Numbered from the stretch's first letter, positions 18,921 to 29,472 are shown. The stretch is DNA of 64,000 nucleotides from G963668345 sp965226215 (GCA_965226215.1 CBDDCH010000002.1:3038001-3102000); one strand, 5' to 3'. Notes: generated from the sequence alone by a model not told the origin. Translations and numbers: made by a program.

Positions 18921-19380
18921 GCGGTTTAGTTAGTCGAGACCGATTTAAACCCCGTTTAGACCAACACTCGCAGCCAAGAGCCTGGTGAAATCGGCGCCTG
19001 CACGTGGCGCACGCATTCTTGCGTGCCGTGTCGCCATTCGTGGCGACATCGAGCTCGCAGCGAAGCCACAGCTTTGTGCGGGGAGATAACAGGAAAATGT
19101 ACTCGAGGTGACCGCCTCTAAAAGAGACCCGGGCGGCTTACGGCATTCCCAAGTACACCACGGCGCAGGCCACCCTCGAATGCAGCGCCATGGGCTTGGG
19201 CAGCGTAACCATGAGTGCAAGGCTTACTCAGCTGGAGTTTTGCGAAACGTCTGTCCTTGGGGTCTGGAAAGTGTTTCGGTATTTTACGGAGGAAGCCGCA
19301 CCCTGCACATCACCTCCGCCGGTAGCCCCCAAGGCCCGTACTGGTCATGGCTGCTCGCGAGGACACTGACGTCCTGTTTG
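18921..19380. other. Intergenic region with hairpin repeat
   Basis: No gene seen between the convergent DUF1501 and methyltransferase genes. It contains the repeat described at 18989-19056; the rest has no recognisable element. Confidence 0.45.
18989..19056. repeat. Dispersed double-hairpin repeat, copy 1
   Basis: A 68-bp segment, nearly the same as 31161-31227. It holds two consecutive hairpins, GCACGCATTCTTGCGTGC and GTCGCCATTCGTGGCGAC, followed by ATCGAG. The layout resembles REP elements. A more diverged relative lies at about 14220-14270. Confidence 0.7.
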
Positions 19381-20142
19381 TTAAGCGCTTCGATCTGTCA
19401 CATACCCTGTCACTTTAATCGGGCATTTGCGCGCGATCGCGACCAGAGACGCACCGAAGGGAATCGGCAGCGACCGGCTCAGGGCAAATTCTGCCGTCGA
19501 GCCGTAGACGAGCAGCGAGTTCAGCCATCTCGGCGGTATGCCAGGAAGCTTCGCCGGCGCCGGAATCAGCGCCTCCTTAAGGCGCGTCAGTAACTTGGCT
19601 ACGAACAGCCAGTGGAAGAAATAGTGCATGGTTCGCACTCGTCCCCCGGCTTTTTCGAACGCTTCATGCAATGATCGCTTCGTGTACCGGGGAACGTGCC
19701 GGTTCAGCTCGTCGTGGCGGGTCCATAAGCAATTGAAGGCTGGTACGGTGACAACCAGCAAGCCGTCGTCTTCGAGGAGTTCCAGGGCGTGGCCGAGAGC
19801 ACCGACCTCGTCGTCCATGTGCTCGATCACATCCAACATCAAAATCAGCCCGTATCGCCGATTTGGCCGAAACGTCGCATCGAACGGCCGGTAGTGCACC
19901 CGACCCGCCCCCGGAGTCGGATGCTTCGCCCAGGCGCCATCCGCCTCAACGCCCTCCGGTTGGCCAAAACGTGACAAGGCTTCAAGAAATAATCCCGAGC
20001 CCGAGCCAACATCGAGGATGAGCCCGAAACCGCTTTCGGGTTTCAACTGTTCCAGCCATTTGAGAGTCAGCTTTTCGCGGGATCTCCACCACCAATGGCG
20101 GCGATAGAGTTCGGCGTATTTTACGACATAAGCGGGATCCAC
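19381..20142 (-). CDS. SAM-dependent methyltransferase, class I
   Basis: 253 residues. Motif I is LILDVGSGSG (residues 41-50), with the acidic loop EGVEADGAW and post-motif LILMLDVIEHMDDEVGAL, typical of the Methyltransf_11/23 type. A histidine/arginine-rich HVPRYTKRSLHEAFEKAG segment follows, as in methyltransferases of glycan and lipid clusters. Translation starts at GTG 20142, two bases after the stop of the glycosyltransferase gene, with GGGAG upstream, so the two are coupled. The substrate is unknown; the neighbours suggest a lipid-linked or surface sugar. Confidence 0.8.
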   Translation of the reverse strand: MDPAYVVKYAELYRRHWWWRSREKLTLKWLEQLKPESGFGLILDVGSGSGLFLEALSRFGQPEGVEADGAWAKHPTPGAGRVHYRPFDATFRPNRRYGLILMLDVIEHMDDEVGALGHALELLEDDGLLVVTVPAFNCLWTRHDELNRHVPRYTKRSLHEAFEKAGGRVRTMHYFFHWLFVAKLLTRLKEALIPAPAKLPGIPPRWLNSLLVYGSTAEFALSRSLPIPFGASLVAIARKCPIKVTGYVTDRSA

Positions 20143-20427
20143 CGCTATCTCCCGACGATTCGACTTACGATGTACAGCGGCCGGCGTTTGGTCTCTTCGT
20201 AGATTCTGCCGAGATATTCACCAATCAAGCCCAGAAACAGCATCTGCACGCCGGAGAGAAACACAATGAAGAAGATCAACGCGGTGAAGCCCGCGGGTGA
20301 TTCGTTAAGCACTAATCGAGCGTATAGCGCGTAGAGCAAGTAACAGCACGCCACACTCAGCGCTCCCAGTCCAGCAAAGGAGGCCATCCGCAGAGGCAAG
20401 ATGGAGAAAGAGAAAATGCCGTCTAAG

Positions 20428-22088
20428 CCAGGATTTCCGATTTGGCTCCTCTGACGGCACGAGTCTACACCCTCACCCGGCGAAGCGCAACCATTTCTCC
20501 ACCCGAAAGAGGCGGCGGCTGAGGCGGGACCGATCGAGCCCCCTTCTTGCCCCTCATGGGGGCTGATCCGCCGCTGCGAAGTCAATTTCGCAGACACCCT
20601 TCCGAGCTTCCGTCCTCAGTACTCAGGTTTCGCATTCGGCAAGTCGCGTGCTACCCGCCCGGCACAGGCAGCGCCCAGATCCTCCGCAGCATGTCGCCAA
20701 ACAGGCGCCGGTTCAGATGTCCCTCCGCGAACAAGAGCCAGTAATACCGCGCGTGTTTAATTAGCCGTCCGCCCGTCTTCATCAGCCGGTGCTGCAAGCT
20801 CGTCAGCGACCAGCTCTTGATCCGTTGCGGCAGCCCCAGCCGCCGCCACAAGTTGCCCAGGTTATAGGCCAGCACGCTGAGCTGCAAGCGCACCTCGTTC
20901 GCCCGGAAGCGATGGCACGACAGCCGCGTCCAGTGCGTCGCTTGCTTACCTTCTTTGATCCACTGCTCCGCCGTGCCGCGCTTGTTGTAGAAACGCACCA
21001 CCGACCGGCTTGGCAAGCTCATGTTCGTCACGATAAAACCGACGCGCGCGAATAGCTCGCCCTGGTGGTGCTCGACCTTGGCGACAACTCGTCTGGGCCC
21101 CTTCCAGCTCTCCGCCTGATAGCGAAAGCTCTTGTAGCGCACTAGCGGCTTGCGGCCGGGCCTCCCCGGCGGACGAAACAGGATGTCTTCGATCTCCAGC
21201 TCCAGGCTCTTATTGGCCGGAATGCGGATCGCGTAGTCCGCGCCGCGCTCCTCCAGTGCTTCGTAGATCTCGGGCTTGGCGAAGGCGGCATCGGCGCGAA
21301 AGGTGACCTGTTTGCCTTCGGCCAGTTGGCGCTCGATCTCCGGCAACAATAGCTCATCCCAGTCCTCGGCGCTGTGCACGTTGCCGGGACGCAGCTTGGC
21401 AGCGAGGCAATCACCATGACCGTTGAACAAAAGCAACGGGTGGTAGCAGACCGACTCGAAGTGTCCGTTGTAGGCACTGCCTTCCTGTTGGCCATGGACC
21501 GGACTCTCGGTGGAGTCCATGTCCAGAACGACCCGCTCGGAGTCGTCGAACGCCTCCGCTTGCCCGACCAGCTCTCGGTTCAGCGCCATCAGCCCCAGCA
21601 GGTTCTCTTCGCTCGCCAGCATCTCCGTCTCGAAGCCGTGCAGCGTCGAGGTCAAGGCCGCACCGCGATCCCAGATCTTCTGCGAGCCGATCAAGCGAAA
21701 CGTCGGGTCAGCCGACACTCGGACGGCGTCGTTGACGTCCTCGTAGCCTGCCAAGCGGCTGTAGACCGACTGCCGCAACAGATCAGCGAACGTGAACTGC
21801 TTGTTTGTGCCTTGCCGGGAGTCGGTGAGATGCTCGCCGATCAGTTTCCCGAGTCCGAGTCGCTCGTCCAACTCCCGAACCAGGATCAAGCCACCGTCGG
21901 AAGTGACGTGCGATCCCTGGAAATCGACTTTCTACGAGCCGTTGAAACTTAGCTGGAATGGCTTGGTTTGTTTTTCACCCATTGGGTGTTGGCCTCCATG
22001 GCGTCCTCATCGGGCTCTAGCCCCTATGAATAAAGACGCTCAAGGCCGCCGGAAGGTCGAGAGGTCTGAATCAAATTGGAAATGCGGG
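20428..22088 (-). mobile_element. IS1380-family insertion sequence, copy 2
   Basis: 1661 bp with the same ends as copies 1 and 3. It is flanked by a perfect 5-bp target duplication, CTAAG (20423-20427 and 22089-22093), which fixes the element's boundaries. It sits inside a glycosyltransferase gene. Confidence 0.93.
20651..21982 (-). pseudogene. IS1380 transposase with early amber codon (copy 2)
   Basis: As in copy 1, codon 17 is TAG (base 21933) instead of TTG, interrupting a frame that starts at ATG 21982. The rest, from a possible TTG re-start at 21889, is intact with all three catalytic segments (VLDMDSTE, FRADAAFAK, YNKRGTAEQW). The Asp/Gly site matches copy 3 (ADYAIRIP). This copy has a clean target duplication, so an element with this nonsense codon either transposed or acquired the codon later by gene conversion. 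Confidence 0.85.
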
Positions 22089-22861
22089 CTAAGGCCAGCT
22101 TGAACAGGCGTGTCACCGTGTACCTCGGCTGCCCGCCGAAACGCGTGTCTCGGTCTACTGTAATTCCGATCTGCTTGAAGCCCACCCAGGCCCGTAAACC
22201 TCGTAGGTAACGATTGTGCTCGGTCGTACTCTTGAGCGCATCGACCACTCTTCGCGACAGAAGCGCAAAATCTCCCGCGTCTGGCGGCGTGCGCGTATCC
22301 GACAGCGCCGAGATAAGCCGATAGTAGAGATAGTAGGACAGGCGCAGCCATACGGACTCTTTACGAGTTGCTCGAATGGCATAAACGACGTCGTAGCCCT
22401 GACGATACTTCTCGAGAAACCGCGGAATGACCTCGGGCGCGTCCTGCAGATCACCGTCCATGACGACGACGCACTCGCCCTGAGCGTGTTCCAGAGCGGC
22501 CGTAATCGCCGCCTGATGGCCGAAATTGCGTGAAAGATGGATGGCGACGCAACGGGAATCTTCCGCAGCGAAGGCGTCGAGCATCTCAGCGGTCGAATCC
22601 GTGCTCCCATCGTCGACGAATAGCGCTTCGTAGGCATCGACGCCCGCGTCCCGAAACGTTTCTTGAATCCGCTTCAGAAGCTCAGTCAAAACCGCTTCCT
22701 CATTGTAGACAGGCACTGCGACCGATAGCTGAGGCACTGAATTCATCTCTCTAAATCAGACTCAAATGCTATTTTGGCTACTTCTCTCCGAGATAAGCAA
22801 CCAAGGACAAGGAGCTCGTTCGATGAGATGATTTGTTCGGACAGCCCCAAGAAGTTCCCTT

Positions 22862-23371
22862 GCGGACTTGCTCAAGCTAACGGGCATTCCAGTGCGCGTG
22901 GGAAACTTCTCCGCCCTCGGGCGGCCAACTTTGAGCAGCCTTGCCGTAGTGTCGGATCTCTGGAATCATTACGTGACCGCAGTCCACCGCGCATCCATCC
23001 CTTACAAACAGATCCCCACACAGCGCGGCACCCGCTTGGCCGGCCGCTCCAGGATGCATTTCGTCTCCCCGGTGTTGCACGGCCTCAGTGCGATCTCCGT
23101 GTTTAGTCCGTCAGTGGGAGTGCGCCTCTTGGTCGCCATTTCGATTTGCGGAGGCATACTTCTTTCGCTGACTTTAGTGAGCGTTGGATTGCATTTACTC
23201 ACTGATTTCAGCGTGCCCATGTGGACACTGACCACTCGTGTGGCACTGCTTGTTTTACTTCTGCAGCTCTGCCTGTTCGTTGGCCTATTTCTCTTTCTGG
23301 GGCTTAACCGAAGGAACTCCACGGACTCCGGGCCAGTCAACGAATATCAGGTATATGGGGTATCCACTTGA
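22862..23371 (+). pseudogene. Family 2 glycosyltransferase, C-terminal fragment
   Basis: Only the C-terminal third of a second DPM1-like glycosyltransferase remains. It begins KLTGIPVRVGNFSALGRPTL and continues DLWNHYVTAVHRA, IPYKQIPTQRGTRLAGRSRM, VLHGLSAISVF and two membrane helices. The catalytic GT-A domain is absent; the upstream 115 bp to the divergent gene carry nothing like it. The last codons were replaced when IS1595 copy A inserted: without it the protein would end NEYQVL, and with it NEYQVYGVST. It is therefore a relic of an older deletion plus a newer insertion. Confidence 0.7.
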
Positions 23372-24385
23372 CTCAGGTAACCCCAACATCTTGTGGTTGG
23401 GCTCACGGGGCCTCAGCGTCCCAGTCGGCGACGATCGATCGATACGGCGTTGGGTCCACGGCGACTGCCTGCTGCACAAGGCGGTAGAAGAGTTTTCCCC
23501 GGCTGCGTGAGTTGCGCCGGTTGAAGCGGAACACAAACTCGTCGAGGTAGTAGTCCAGATGCTCGTGACTAACCGCGCCTTGGTGCGTGCCCAGCAGCCA
23601 GCGCTTGAGCAACGAGATCGCTTGGTGCACCCTCGGCAATAATTCCGAGGCCTGCTTGCGGCGGCCCGACAGAAAGACGATGCGATGCTGGTAGCCCTTC
23701 TTCTCCAGCGGCTCGTAGCCCAGCCAGCCGTCGGTGTGCACCACGCTTCCCGGCTCGACCGACTCCTCCACGAAGGGCATCAAACTGGCCGCCGATGCGT
23801 TCCGCACGCGCTGCATGCGGATCCGTCCTAGCCCGCGGCCTCTCTCTTCCGCGGCTACTGCAATCAAGGCTTTACGCTCGGTCTGCCGGCCGCTCACACC
23901 CTCTTCCTCAGCGCCCCAATAGGTCTCATCGACCTCGACTACGCCCGCCAATCGCTCCCGCCCCGGACGCACCATCGCTCGCCGCAGCTTGTGCATCCAG
24001 GTCCACGCGGTTTGATAGCTGCCCAACCAGAGAACGCGCTGCAGACCCAGCGCGCTGACCCCGTTCTTTTGCGAAGTGACGTGCCAGATCGCCCGGAACC
24101 ACAGCCGCAGCGGCTTACGTGTGTCTTGGAAGATCGTGCCCGAGGTCACCGACGTCTGCCGCCCGCAGCGAGCGCATTCGAACCACACTTTGCGCACCGG
24201 CCAAGCCCGCTCATGCCCGCATCCCGGACAGCGGAAACCCTCCGGCCAGCGCAACGCGGACAGATAGTCGCGACAGGCCTCTTCGCTGGCGAAGCGTACC
24301 TCGAACTCGAGCAGGTCGCGTGGATAATCCTCCACGAAGGCGCATACTACATCTTGGGGTCACCTGAGTCAAGTGGATACCCAAT
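23355..24385 (-). mobile_element. IS1595-family insertion sequence, copy A
   Basis: About 1031 bp. The ends are ATGGGGTATCCACTTGACTC and, reverse-complemented, ATTGGGTATCCACTTGACTC. The flanks carry an 8-bp duplication, TCAGGTAT (23347-23354 and 24386-24393), the size expected for IS1595. Confidence 0.93.
23403..24335 (-). CDS. IS1595-family transposase (copy A)
   Basis: 310 residues with a GTG start. An N-terminal zinc ribbon (CPGC...CARC) is followed by a helical region and the ISXO2-like catalytic domain: VEVDETYWGA, VHTDGWLGYEPL and the terminal HLDYYLDEFVFRFNRRNSR. It differs from copies B and C at a few residues, for example Trp for Gly near QRVLWLG. The frame is intact, so it may be active. 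Confidence 0.93.
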   Translation of the reverse strand: MEDYPRDLLEFEVRFASEEACRDYLSALRWPEGFRCPGCGHERAWPVRKVWFECARCGRQTSVTSGTIFQDTRKPLRLWFRAIWHVTSQKNGVSALGLQRVLWLGSYQTAWTWMHKLRRAMVRPGRERLAGVVEVDETYWGAEEEGVSGRQTERKALIAVAAEERGRGLGRIRMQRVRNASAASLMPFVEESVEPGSVVHTDGWLGYEPLEKKGYQHRIVFLSGRRKQASELLPRVHQAISLLKRWLLGTHQGAVSHEHLDYYLDEFVFRFNRRNSRSRGKLFYRLVQQAVAVDPTPYRSIVADWDAEAP

Positions 24386-24425
24386 TCAGGTATTGTAGAT
24401 AAACTTATTAGAGCGGAGGTTTAGT

Positions 24426-25142
24426 TTGTGCAGCTTTACCTACGTTGGGCAAGAGTTGGAGATATTCAGGCACGCCAAAAACTGGAAAGCCTATGGGGCA
24501 TCCCGCGTCAAACCGTTCCTCGCCGCTGATGTACTGGAAGTCGGGGCTGGAATTGGAGCAAACACGCTACTGCTGCGACGGCACACAGACGGTCGGTGGG
24601 TCTGCTGTGAACCAGATCAAGCCTTGGCAGCTCTCCTCTGCAAACCATGCGCAAGCCCTTCGACACATCACCCTTTTGAAGTTGTTCAAGGGACGATCCA
24701 TGAGCTCCCCGTCGAAACGGCGTTTGATACCATTCTGTACATTGACCTCCTCGAGCACATCCAAGATGACGCGGCTGAATTGAGGATAGCCGCCTCGCGT
24801 CTGCGGCCCGGAAGCCATATGATCGTCCTCGCGGCTGCCTGGAATTTCCTGCACTCGCAGTTCGACCGCTCGATCGGCCACGTGCGACGCTACACCAAAA
24901 GGGCCTTGCGCGGCGTGGGGCCACCAGACCTAGAGCTTCGATGCCTCGAGTACCTGGACAGCCTGGGGATGCTTGTGAGCGCGGGAAACAAGCTCCTGCT
25001 GCATTGCTCCCTCCCGACAGACCGACAGATTCGCTTTTGGGATAGCCTCCTCGTCCCTTTGTCTCGCGGACTTGGCCCCTGGCTGAATCACGCCATCGGA
25101 AAATCCTTGCCGGCGGTATGGCGACAGGCAGCCTGCAGCTAG
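24426..25142 (+). CDS. SAM-dependent methyltransferase in glycan cluster
   Basis: 238 residues. The start is TTG 24426, supported by GGAGG at 24415-24419. The N-terminus FTYVGQELEIFRHAKNWKAY leads into motif I, DVLEVGAGIGANT, then a conserved acidic CCEPDQALAAL loop and ILYIDLLEHIQDDAAEL. Late in the protein SIGHVRRYTKRALRG matches the HVPRYTKRSL segment of the minus-strand methyltransferase at 19381, so the two are related. IS1595 copy A lies 40 bp upstream, so its original promoter may have been displaced. It is followed by the broken membrane glycosyltransferase gene after 5 bp. Confidence 0.8.
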   Translation: MCSFTYVGQELEIFRHAKNWKAYGASRVKPFLAADVLEVGAGIGANTLLLRRHTDGRWVCCEPDQALAALLCKPCASPSTHHPFEVVQGTIHELPVETAFDTILYIDLLEHIQDDAAELRIAASRLRPGSHMIVLAAAWNFLHSQFDRSIGHVRRYTKRALRGVGPPDLELRCLEYLDSLGMLVSAGNKLLLHCSLPTDRQIRFWDSLLVPLSRGLGPWLNHAIGKSLPAVWRQAACS

Positions 25143-25356
25143 CAACCATGACAATCCGACGAGTACAAATGAAAGCGTCGTACCCGAACATCCTTAGCGG
25201 AGCGCTCCGCGCCTTGGTCGCTGCCGGAGCCTTAACCGCCGTATCCCTATTTTTTTACCACATGGCGTTTCATCAGTTCCAGTTGTACGACGACGAAGGC
25301 TACGTCATGCTGACGCAGCAGGGCTTCAATAAGGGTTACGCTCTCTACGACGACAT

Positions 25357-26388
25357 ATGGGGTATCCACTTGACTCAGGTAACCCCAACATCTTGTGGTT
25401 GGGCTCACGGGGCCTCAGCGTCCCAGTCGGCGACGATCGATCGATACGGCGTTGGGTCCACGGCGACTGCCTGCTGCACAAGGCGGTAGAAGAGTTTTCC
25501 CCGGCTGCGTGAGTTGCGCCGGTTGAAGCGGAACACAAACTCGTCGAGGTAGTAGTCCAGATGCTCGTGGCTAACCGCGCCTTGGTGCGTGCCCAGCAGC
25601 CAGCGCTTGAGCAACGAGATCGCTTGGTGCACCCTCGGCAATAATTCCGAGGCCTGCTTGCGGCGGCCCGACAGAAAGACGATGCGATGCTGGTAGCCCT
25701 TCTTCTCCAGCGGCTCGTAGCCCAGCCAGCCGTCGGTGTGCACCACTCTTCCCGGCTCGACCGACTCCTCCACGAAGGGCATCAAACTGGCCGCCGATGC
25801 GTTCCGCACGCGCTGCATGCGGATCCGTCCTAGCCCGCGGCCTCTCTCTTCCGCGGCTACTGCAATCAAGGCTTTACGCTCGGTCTGCCGGCCGCTCACA
25901 CCCTCTTCCTCAGCGCCCCAATAGGTCTCATCGACCTCGACTACGCCCGCCAATCGCTCCCGCCCCGGACGCACCATCGCTCGCCGCAGCTTGTGCATCC
26001 AGGTCCACGCGGTTTGATAGCTGCCCAACCCGAGAACGCGCTGCAGACCCAGCGCGCTGACCCCGTTCTTTTGCGAAGTGACGTGCCAGATCGCCCGGAA
26101 CCACAGCCGCAGCGGCTTACGTGTGTCTTGGAAGATCGTGCCCGAGGTCACCGACGTCTGCCGCCCGCAGCGAGCGCATTCGAACCACACTTTGCGCACC
26201 GGCCAAGCCCGCTCATGCCCGCATCCCGGACAGCGGAAACCCTCCGGCCAGCGCAACGCGGACAGATAGTCGCGACAGGCCCCTTCGCTGGCGAAGCGTA
26301 CCTCGAACTCGAGCAGGTCGCGTGGATAATCCTCCACGAAGGCGCATACTACATCTTGGGGTCACCTGAGTCAAGTGGATACCCAATT
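25357..26388 (-). mobile_element. IS1595-family insertion sequence, copy B
   Basis: About 1032 bp with the same ends as copy A. The flanks read CGACGACAT on both sides (25348-25356 and 26389-26397). The repetitive target makes the exact duplication length (8 or 9 bp) uncertain. It interrupts the GT-C-like gene after codon 69. Confidence 0.92.
25405..26337 (-). CDS. IS1595-family transposase (copy B)
   Basis: 310 residues, intact, almost the same as copies A and C. The zinc ribbon (CPGC, CARC) and catalytic motifs VEVDETYWG, VHTDGWLGY and YYLDEFVFRFNRR are present. Differences include Gly for Glu in the N-terminal region (ASEGAC) and Arg for Ser before VVHTDG. Confidence 0.93.
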   Translation of the reverse strand: MEDYPRDLLEFEVRFASEGACRDYLSALRWPEGFRCPGCGHERAWPVRKVWFECARCGRQTSVTSGTIFQDTRKPLRLWFRAIWHVTSQKNGVSALGLQRVLGLGSYQTAWTWMHKLRRAMVRPGRERLAGVVEVDETYWGAEEEGVSGRQTERKALIAVAAEERGRGLGRIRMQRVRNASAASLMPFVEESVEPGRVVHTDGWLGYEPLEKKGYQHRIVFLSGRRKQASELLPRVHQAISLLKRWLLGTHQGAVSHEHLDYYLDEFVFRFNRRNSRSRGKLFYRLVQQAVAVDPTPYRSIVADWDAEAP

Positions 26389-26507
26389 CGACGACATTTT
26401 CACTCAATACGGTCCATTTTCCTACATCCTCCGCGACTTCATCTATCGAGCGATTCCCGACTTGTCGGTCACCCACGACACCAACCGCATGATATCCCTT
26501 ATCTTTT

Positions 26508-27806
26508 GGCTCTTCCGGGTTTTAAGTGGGCGAAGGAGCCAGATCGAGTTTCCCACAGTGGAAGTAGATGGCGTTGATGAAGTTCTGTTGATTGCGGAAA
26601 CCGCGCGCCGTGGCCTTGACCCATTGAATCCTTGAGTTCAACCCCTCGCTGACCGCGTTCGTAATGCGGTGTTTCAGATACGTGAGTATGTTTTCGAGGC
26701 GAGCCGTCAACATCCGCGCTACGGTGACCATCGGCGTCAGCCGGCTGCGACTCGCCCAGCCGCGCCATTGCTCGAAGAAAGCTCGCGCCGCCGATTCGCG
26801 ACGATAGTCGAACAGCCGCATCGCCGTTTCCTTCAACGCCCACGCCCGCGCCGTCTTCAAGTCGCTTTCGCGCAGCGCGCGGAACTCGCGCCAGGCGTCC
26901 TCGGAAAAGTTCGCCGGATGCCGCAGCCAAGCGTACTTCGTGCCTGTCAAACGCTCGTCGCCGAGGGCCAGTAAACGCTTGTTCTCCGCCCGCCGCACCT
27001 GGTCCACCGCCTTCGCCAGATGCGCCGCGATGTGATATTTGTCGTAAACGATCTTTTTCTCCGATTCGTCGAGATGCTCCCGGGTCGAGGCGACGTAAGG
27101 ATCCCACATGTCCATCGCGACGGCCTCGACTCGGGCGAGTTGCTCTGCGCTCAACGTCTTCCAAAAGCCGTCCAGGCTGGCCTGGCTGCGTCCCTCGGCG
27201 ACGAACAACACGCGCGAGCGGTTGAGATCGTTGACGACGGTGAGATAGCGATGGCGCTTGCGGAAGCTCTTCTCGTCGACGCCCAGGTAGGGAATCGGCT
27301 CTGCCGCGCGACGTTCGAGCCCACGTTGCACGGCGCGTTCCAGGATGCCGTGAATCTCGTCCCAGCTCAGCGCCAGCAACTCGGCGATGCCTTGCTGGCT
27401 GGCTTCCTTCAGCCACGAGATCGCGAGAGCTTCAAACAGCGCGGTGAAGCGGCTGGAAGCCTCGGCCCAGGGCAGTCGCACGACGCGCGGCCCGTGCTCG
27501 GAGCAGTCGCTGCGCGGCGGCCGGGCGTGCAGGATCGTGCGGTACTGACAGGTGTCGAGGTGACGCCAGCGGCGTTCGGGCTGATGATCGTGGAGTGCGC
27601 ACACGGCGCTGCATTGGCGGCACGGCCAGCGGACTTGCTCGTCGTGTTCGAGGAAGACGTGGACTTCGCCGTCGGCTCGGCGCAGCTCCACTCGCACGAC
27701 TTTCCAGGGACTTTCGATGCCCAGAATCTGGCGGTATAGCTCGCGGTCTTGCATCCCGCGAGACTACCACCGAGCCTCACTCGCCCACTAGAAACCCGGA
27801 AGAACC
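26508..27806 (-). mobile_element. ISL3-family insertion sequence, copy 1
   Basis: 1299 bp. Inverted ends are GGCTCTTCCGGGTTTTAAGT and GGTTCTTCCGGGTTTCTAGT. A perfect 8-bp AT-rich target duplication, TATCTTTT, flanks it (26500-26507 and 27807-27814), as expected for ISL3. It interrupts the GT-C-like gene only 110 bp downstream of IS1595 copy B. Confidence 0.94.
26522..27754 (-). CDS. ISL3-family transposase (copy 1)
   Basis: 410 residues. An N-terminal zinc-binding region (CRQC, with later Cys/His pairs) precedes a helix-turn-helix and the DDE domain: GVDEKSFRKRHRYLT, AVAMDMWDPYVAS, VYDKYHIAAHLAKAVD and the terminal NAVSEGLNSRIQWVK. The frame is complete and differs from copy 2 by one residue seen by eye (GRSQ versus GRRQ), so the two copies are recent. 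Confidence 0.94.
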   Translation of the reverse strand: MQDRELYRQILGIESPWKVVRVELRRADGEVHVFLEHDEQVRWPCRQCSAVCALHDHQPERRWRHLDTCQYRTILHARPPRSDCSEHGPRVVRLPWAEASSRFTALFEALAISWLKEASQQGIAELLALSWDEIHGILERAVQRGLERRAAEPIPYLGVDEKSFRKRHRYLTVVNDLNRSRVLFVAEGRSQASLDGFWKTLSAEQLARVEAVAMDMWDPYVASTREHLDESEKKIVYDKYHIAAHLAKAVDQVRRAENKRLLALGDERLTGTKYAWLRHPANFSEDAWREFRALRESDLKTARAWALKETAMRLFDYRRESAARAFFEQWRGWASRSRLTPMVTVARMLTARLENILTYLKHRITNAVSEGLNSRIQWVKATARGFRNQQNFINAIYFHCGKLDLAPSPT

Positions 27807-29472
27807 TATCTTTTACCTGTTGACGATCATCCTTCTTGCAATGGCCACCTATCGCCTTACACGCTCCGGACTCCTGGCCGTAATTGTCTTGGCCGGCTCT
27901 ACTCTCGAAGCCGGAGGGCCGTTGGGCGCCGAGCCGGGTCATCCACAAGACCTCATTGCGCTCCTGCTCGCATGTCTATTGGTGGCCGCGACCCTAAAGG
28001 ATAGGTCGTTCATGCGTCCTGTGCTGCTGGGTACGCTCCTCGCTGCGATAACCATGACCAAGATCAACGAGGGGATTTACCTGTCCGTGGCACTTTTCCT
28101 GGCCACACTCTTCTATTGCCGCAATACGACACGAGCCACGAAGATGTTGTGGATCACTGCATCCACAGCGGTTATTCTGATGCCCATCATACTGATGCGG
28201 CACCACCTCTTTAATCCCATCACATGGTCGATCGTGAGCGGAATGCGCGATAAACCCTGGATTTGGTTCGCTGCGATACAGCTGGCGGCGGCGTTAGCTT
28301 GGTTCCTCGTATCGTCGAGCTGTGAAAGGAACGAGCGCGGGAAGACTTTCCCCTGGCGTCCTTTTGCCGCATGGATGGCCCCTGCCGGCGTGGTCGCGCT
28401 CGGGTTGACCTTCTACTGCGTCGTTAGAGGCTCCTCCATACACGGACTCCTCGACGGCATTCTCCTTCGACCTCTATCCTTACCTGCCGTATTCAGCCTT
28501 CCAATCCGGTCGCTCTACAGTTACCACGCCCTCTTCGCGATACTTACCTTCTCTCTGGCGACTCTGTATTTGTCGTATCCAGATTCCTTGAACAACACCG
28601 TCGTGCGCAGCGGGTCTCTATATTCTAAAAATCGTGATAGGCATCGGTTTTCTTGTACGGACAACGCAATTTGGATATGCGGAGTGGCACGCTGCATTTG
28701 ACACGGCGCACGGCTTCCTCGCTGCTCCCTGGGCGTGGTTACTGTTGATTCCAGAGAAACGGGGCGAGAATGTCGATAAGCTTCGTCCTCCTAATTTTGC
28801 AGAGTATCTTCTGGGCATGGTTACCATTCTCCATCCACTCTATGCCTATCCGGTTGCTGGATCCCAAGCCGCTATTGTTGCGCTCGTGGTCCCCGTGTTC
28901 GCGGCGGTGCTGGCGCGTCAGGGGTTCAGCGCACTCCTCTCAGACCTAGCTGCGCACGGTGGCCTCAAACAGGCTACGCAGCACGTCCCCTTGCTTACGT
29001 CGATCGCCGGCAGTGCACTGGTTGGCGTATTTCGCTAGCGCGTACTATGCCAATAACGTCGAGCGAGGGCTTCGAACTTTCCTGCGCAGAGATCCCACGA
29101 TGGGACTGCCTGGAGCTAGGCGCGTTCACATGCCGCGCGACGAGTATGCGGAATACCTCGCTCTGACCCACAACCTGCTGGCACACACAGATCAGTTTCT
29201 CGCCCTAAACGCGAACGGAGTGAATCGCCTCAATCGTCTGTACTTTTGGACGAAAACAGATCCTCCGACATATTACAACGGCAGCAATTCCTGGTTTAAA
29301 CTCCTTCGCACAGACGAGAAAGAGGCCATCCGTGATGCACTAGAGGCCAATCTCCGTCCCGGGGTTGTGGGCGGACGAAGCATGACCGGGGGCGCGAGGT
29401 GGCAAGGCCCATTCTACGATTACCTTACAAAGTCGTACGCACGCGCCATGCGACTTGGTAAATATGCCATCT

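Larger units (their letters stand above)
20145..22746 (-). pseudogene. Family 2 glycosyltransferase (DPM1/GtrB-like), split by IS1380 copy 2
   Basis: Removing the element and one CTAAG duplication joins ...YTVTRLFKLAL to DGIFSFSILPLR... in frame, restoring a normal protein of about 311 residues. The N-terminal part (22094-22746) has the GT2 fold: LSVAVPVYNEEAVLTELL, FVDDGSTDSTAEML, the DxD-type VVMDGDLQDAPEVI, and FALLSRRVVDAL. The C-terminal part (20145-20427) holds two transmembrane helices and the ending LIGEYLGRIYEETKRRP found in polyprenyl-phosphate glycosyltransferases. Such enzymes transfer a sugar to a lipid carrier at the cytoplasmic membrane. The insertion removes both helices from the product. 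Confidence 0.9.

Noticed and set aside
20428..20597. Short glycosyltransferase-like gene starting inside IS1380 copy 2
   Set aside because: The start lies in the element end; the true gene continues on the far side.
26508..27806. Long frames antisense to the ISL3 transposase (239 and 305 codons)
   Set aside because: Arg- or Val-rich antisense or out-of-frame products of a high-GC coding region, present in both copies.
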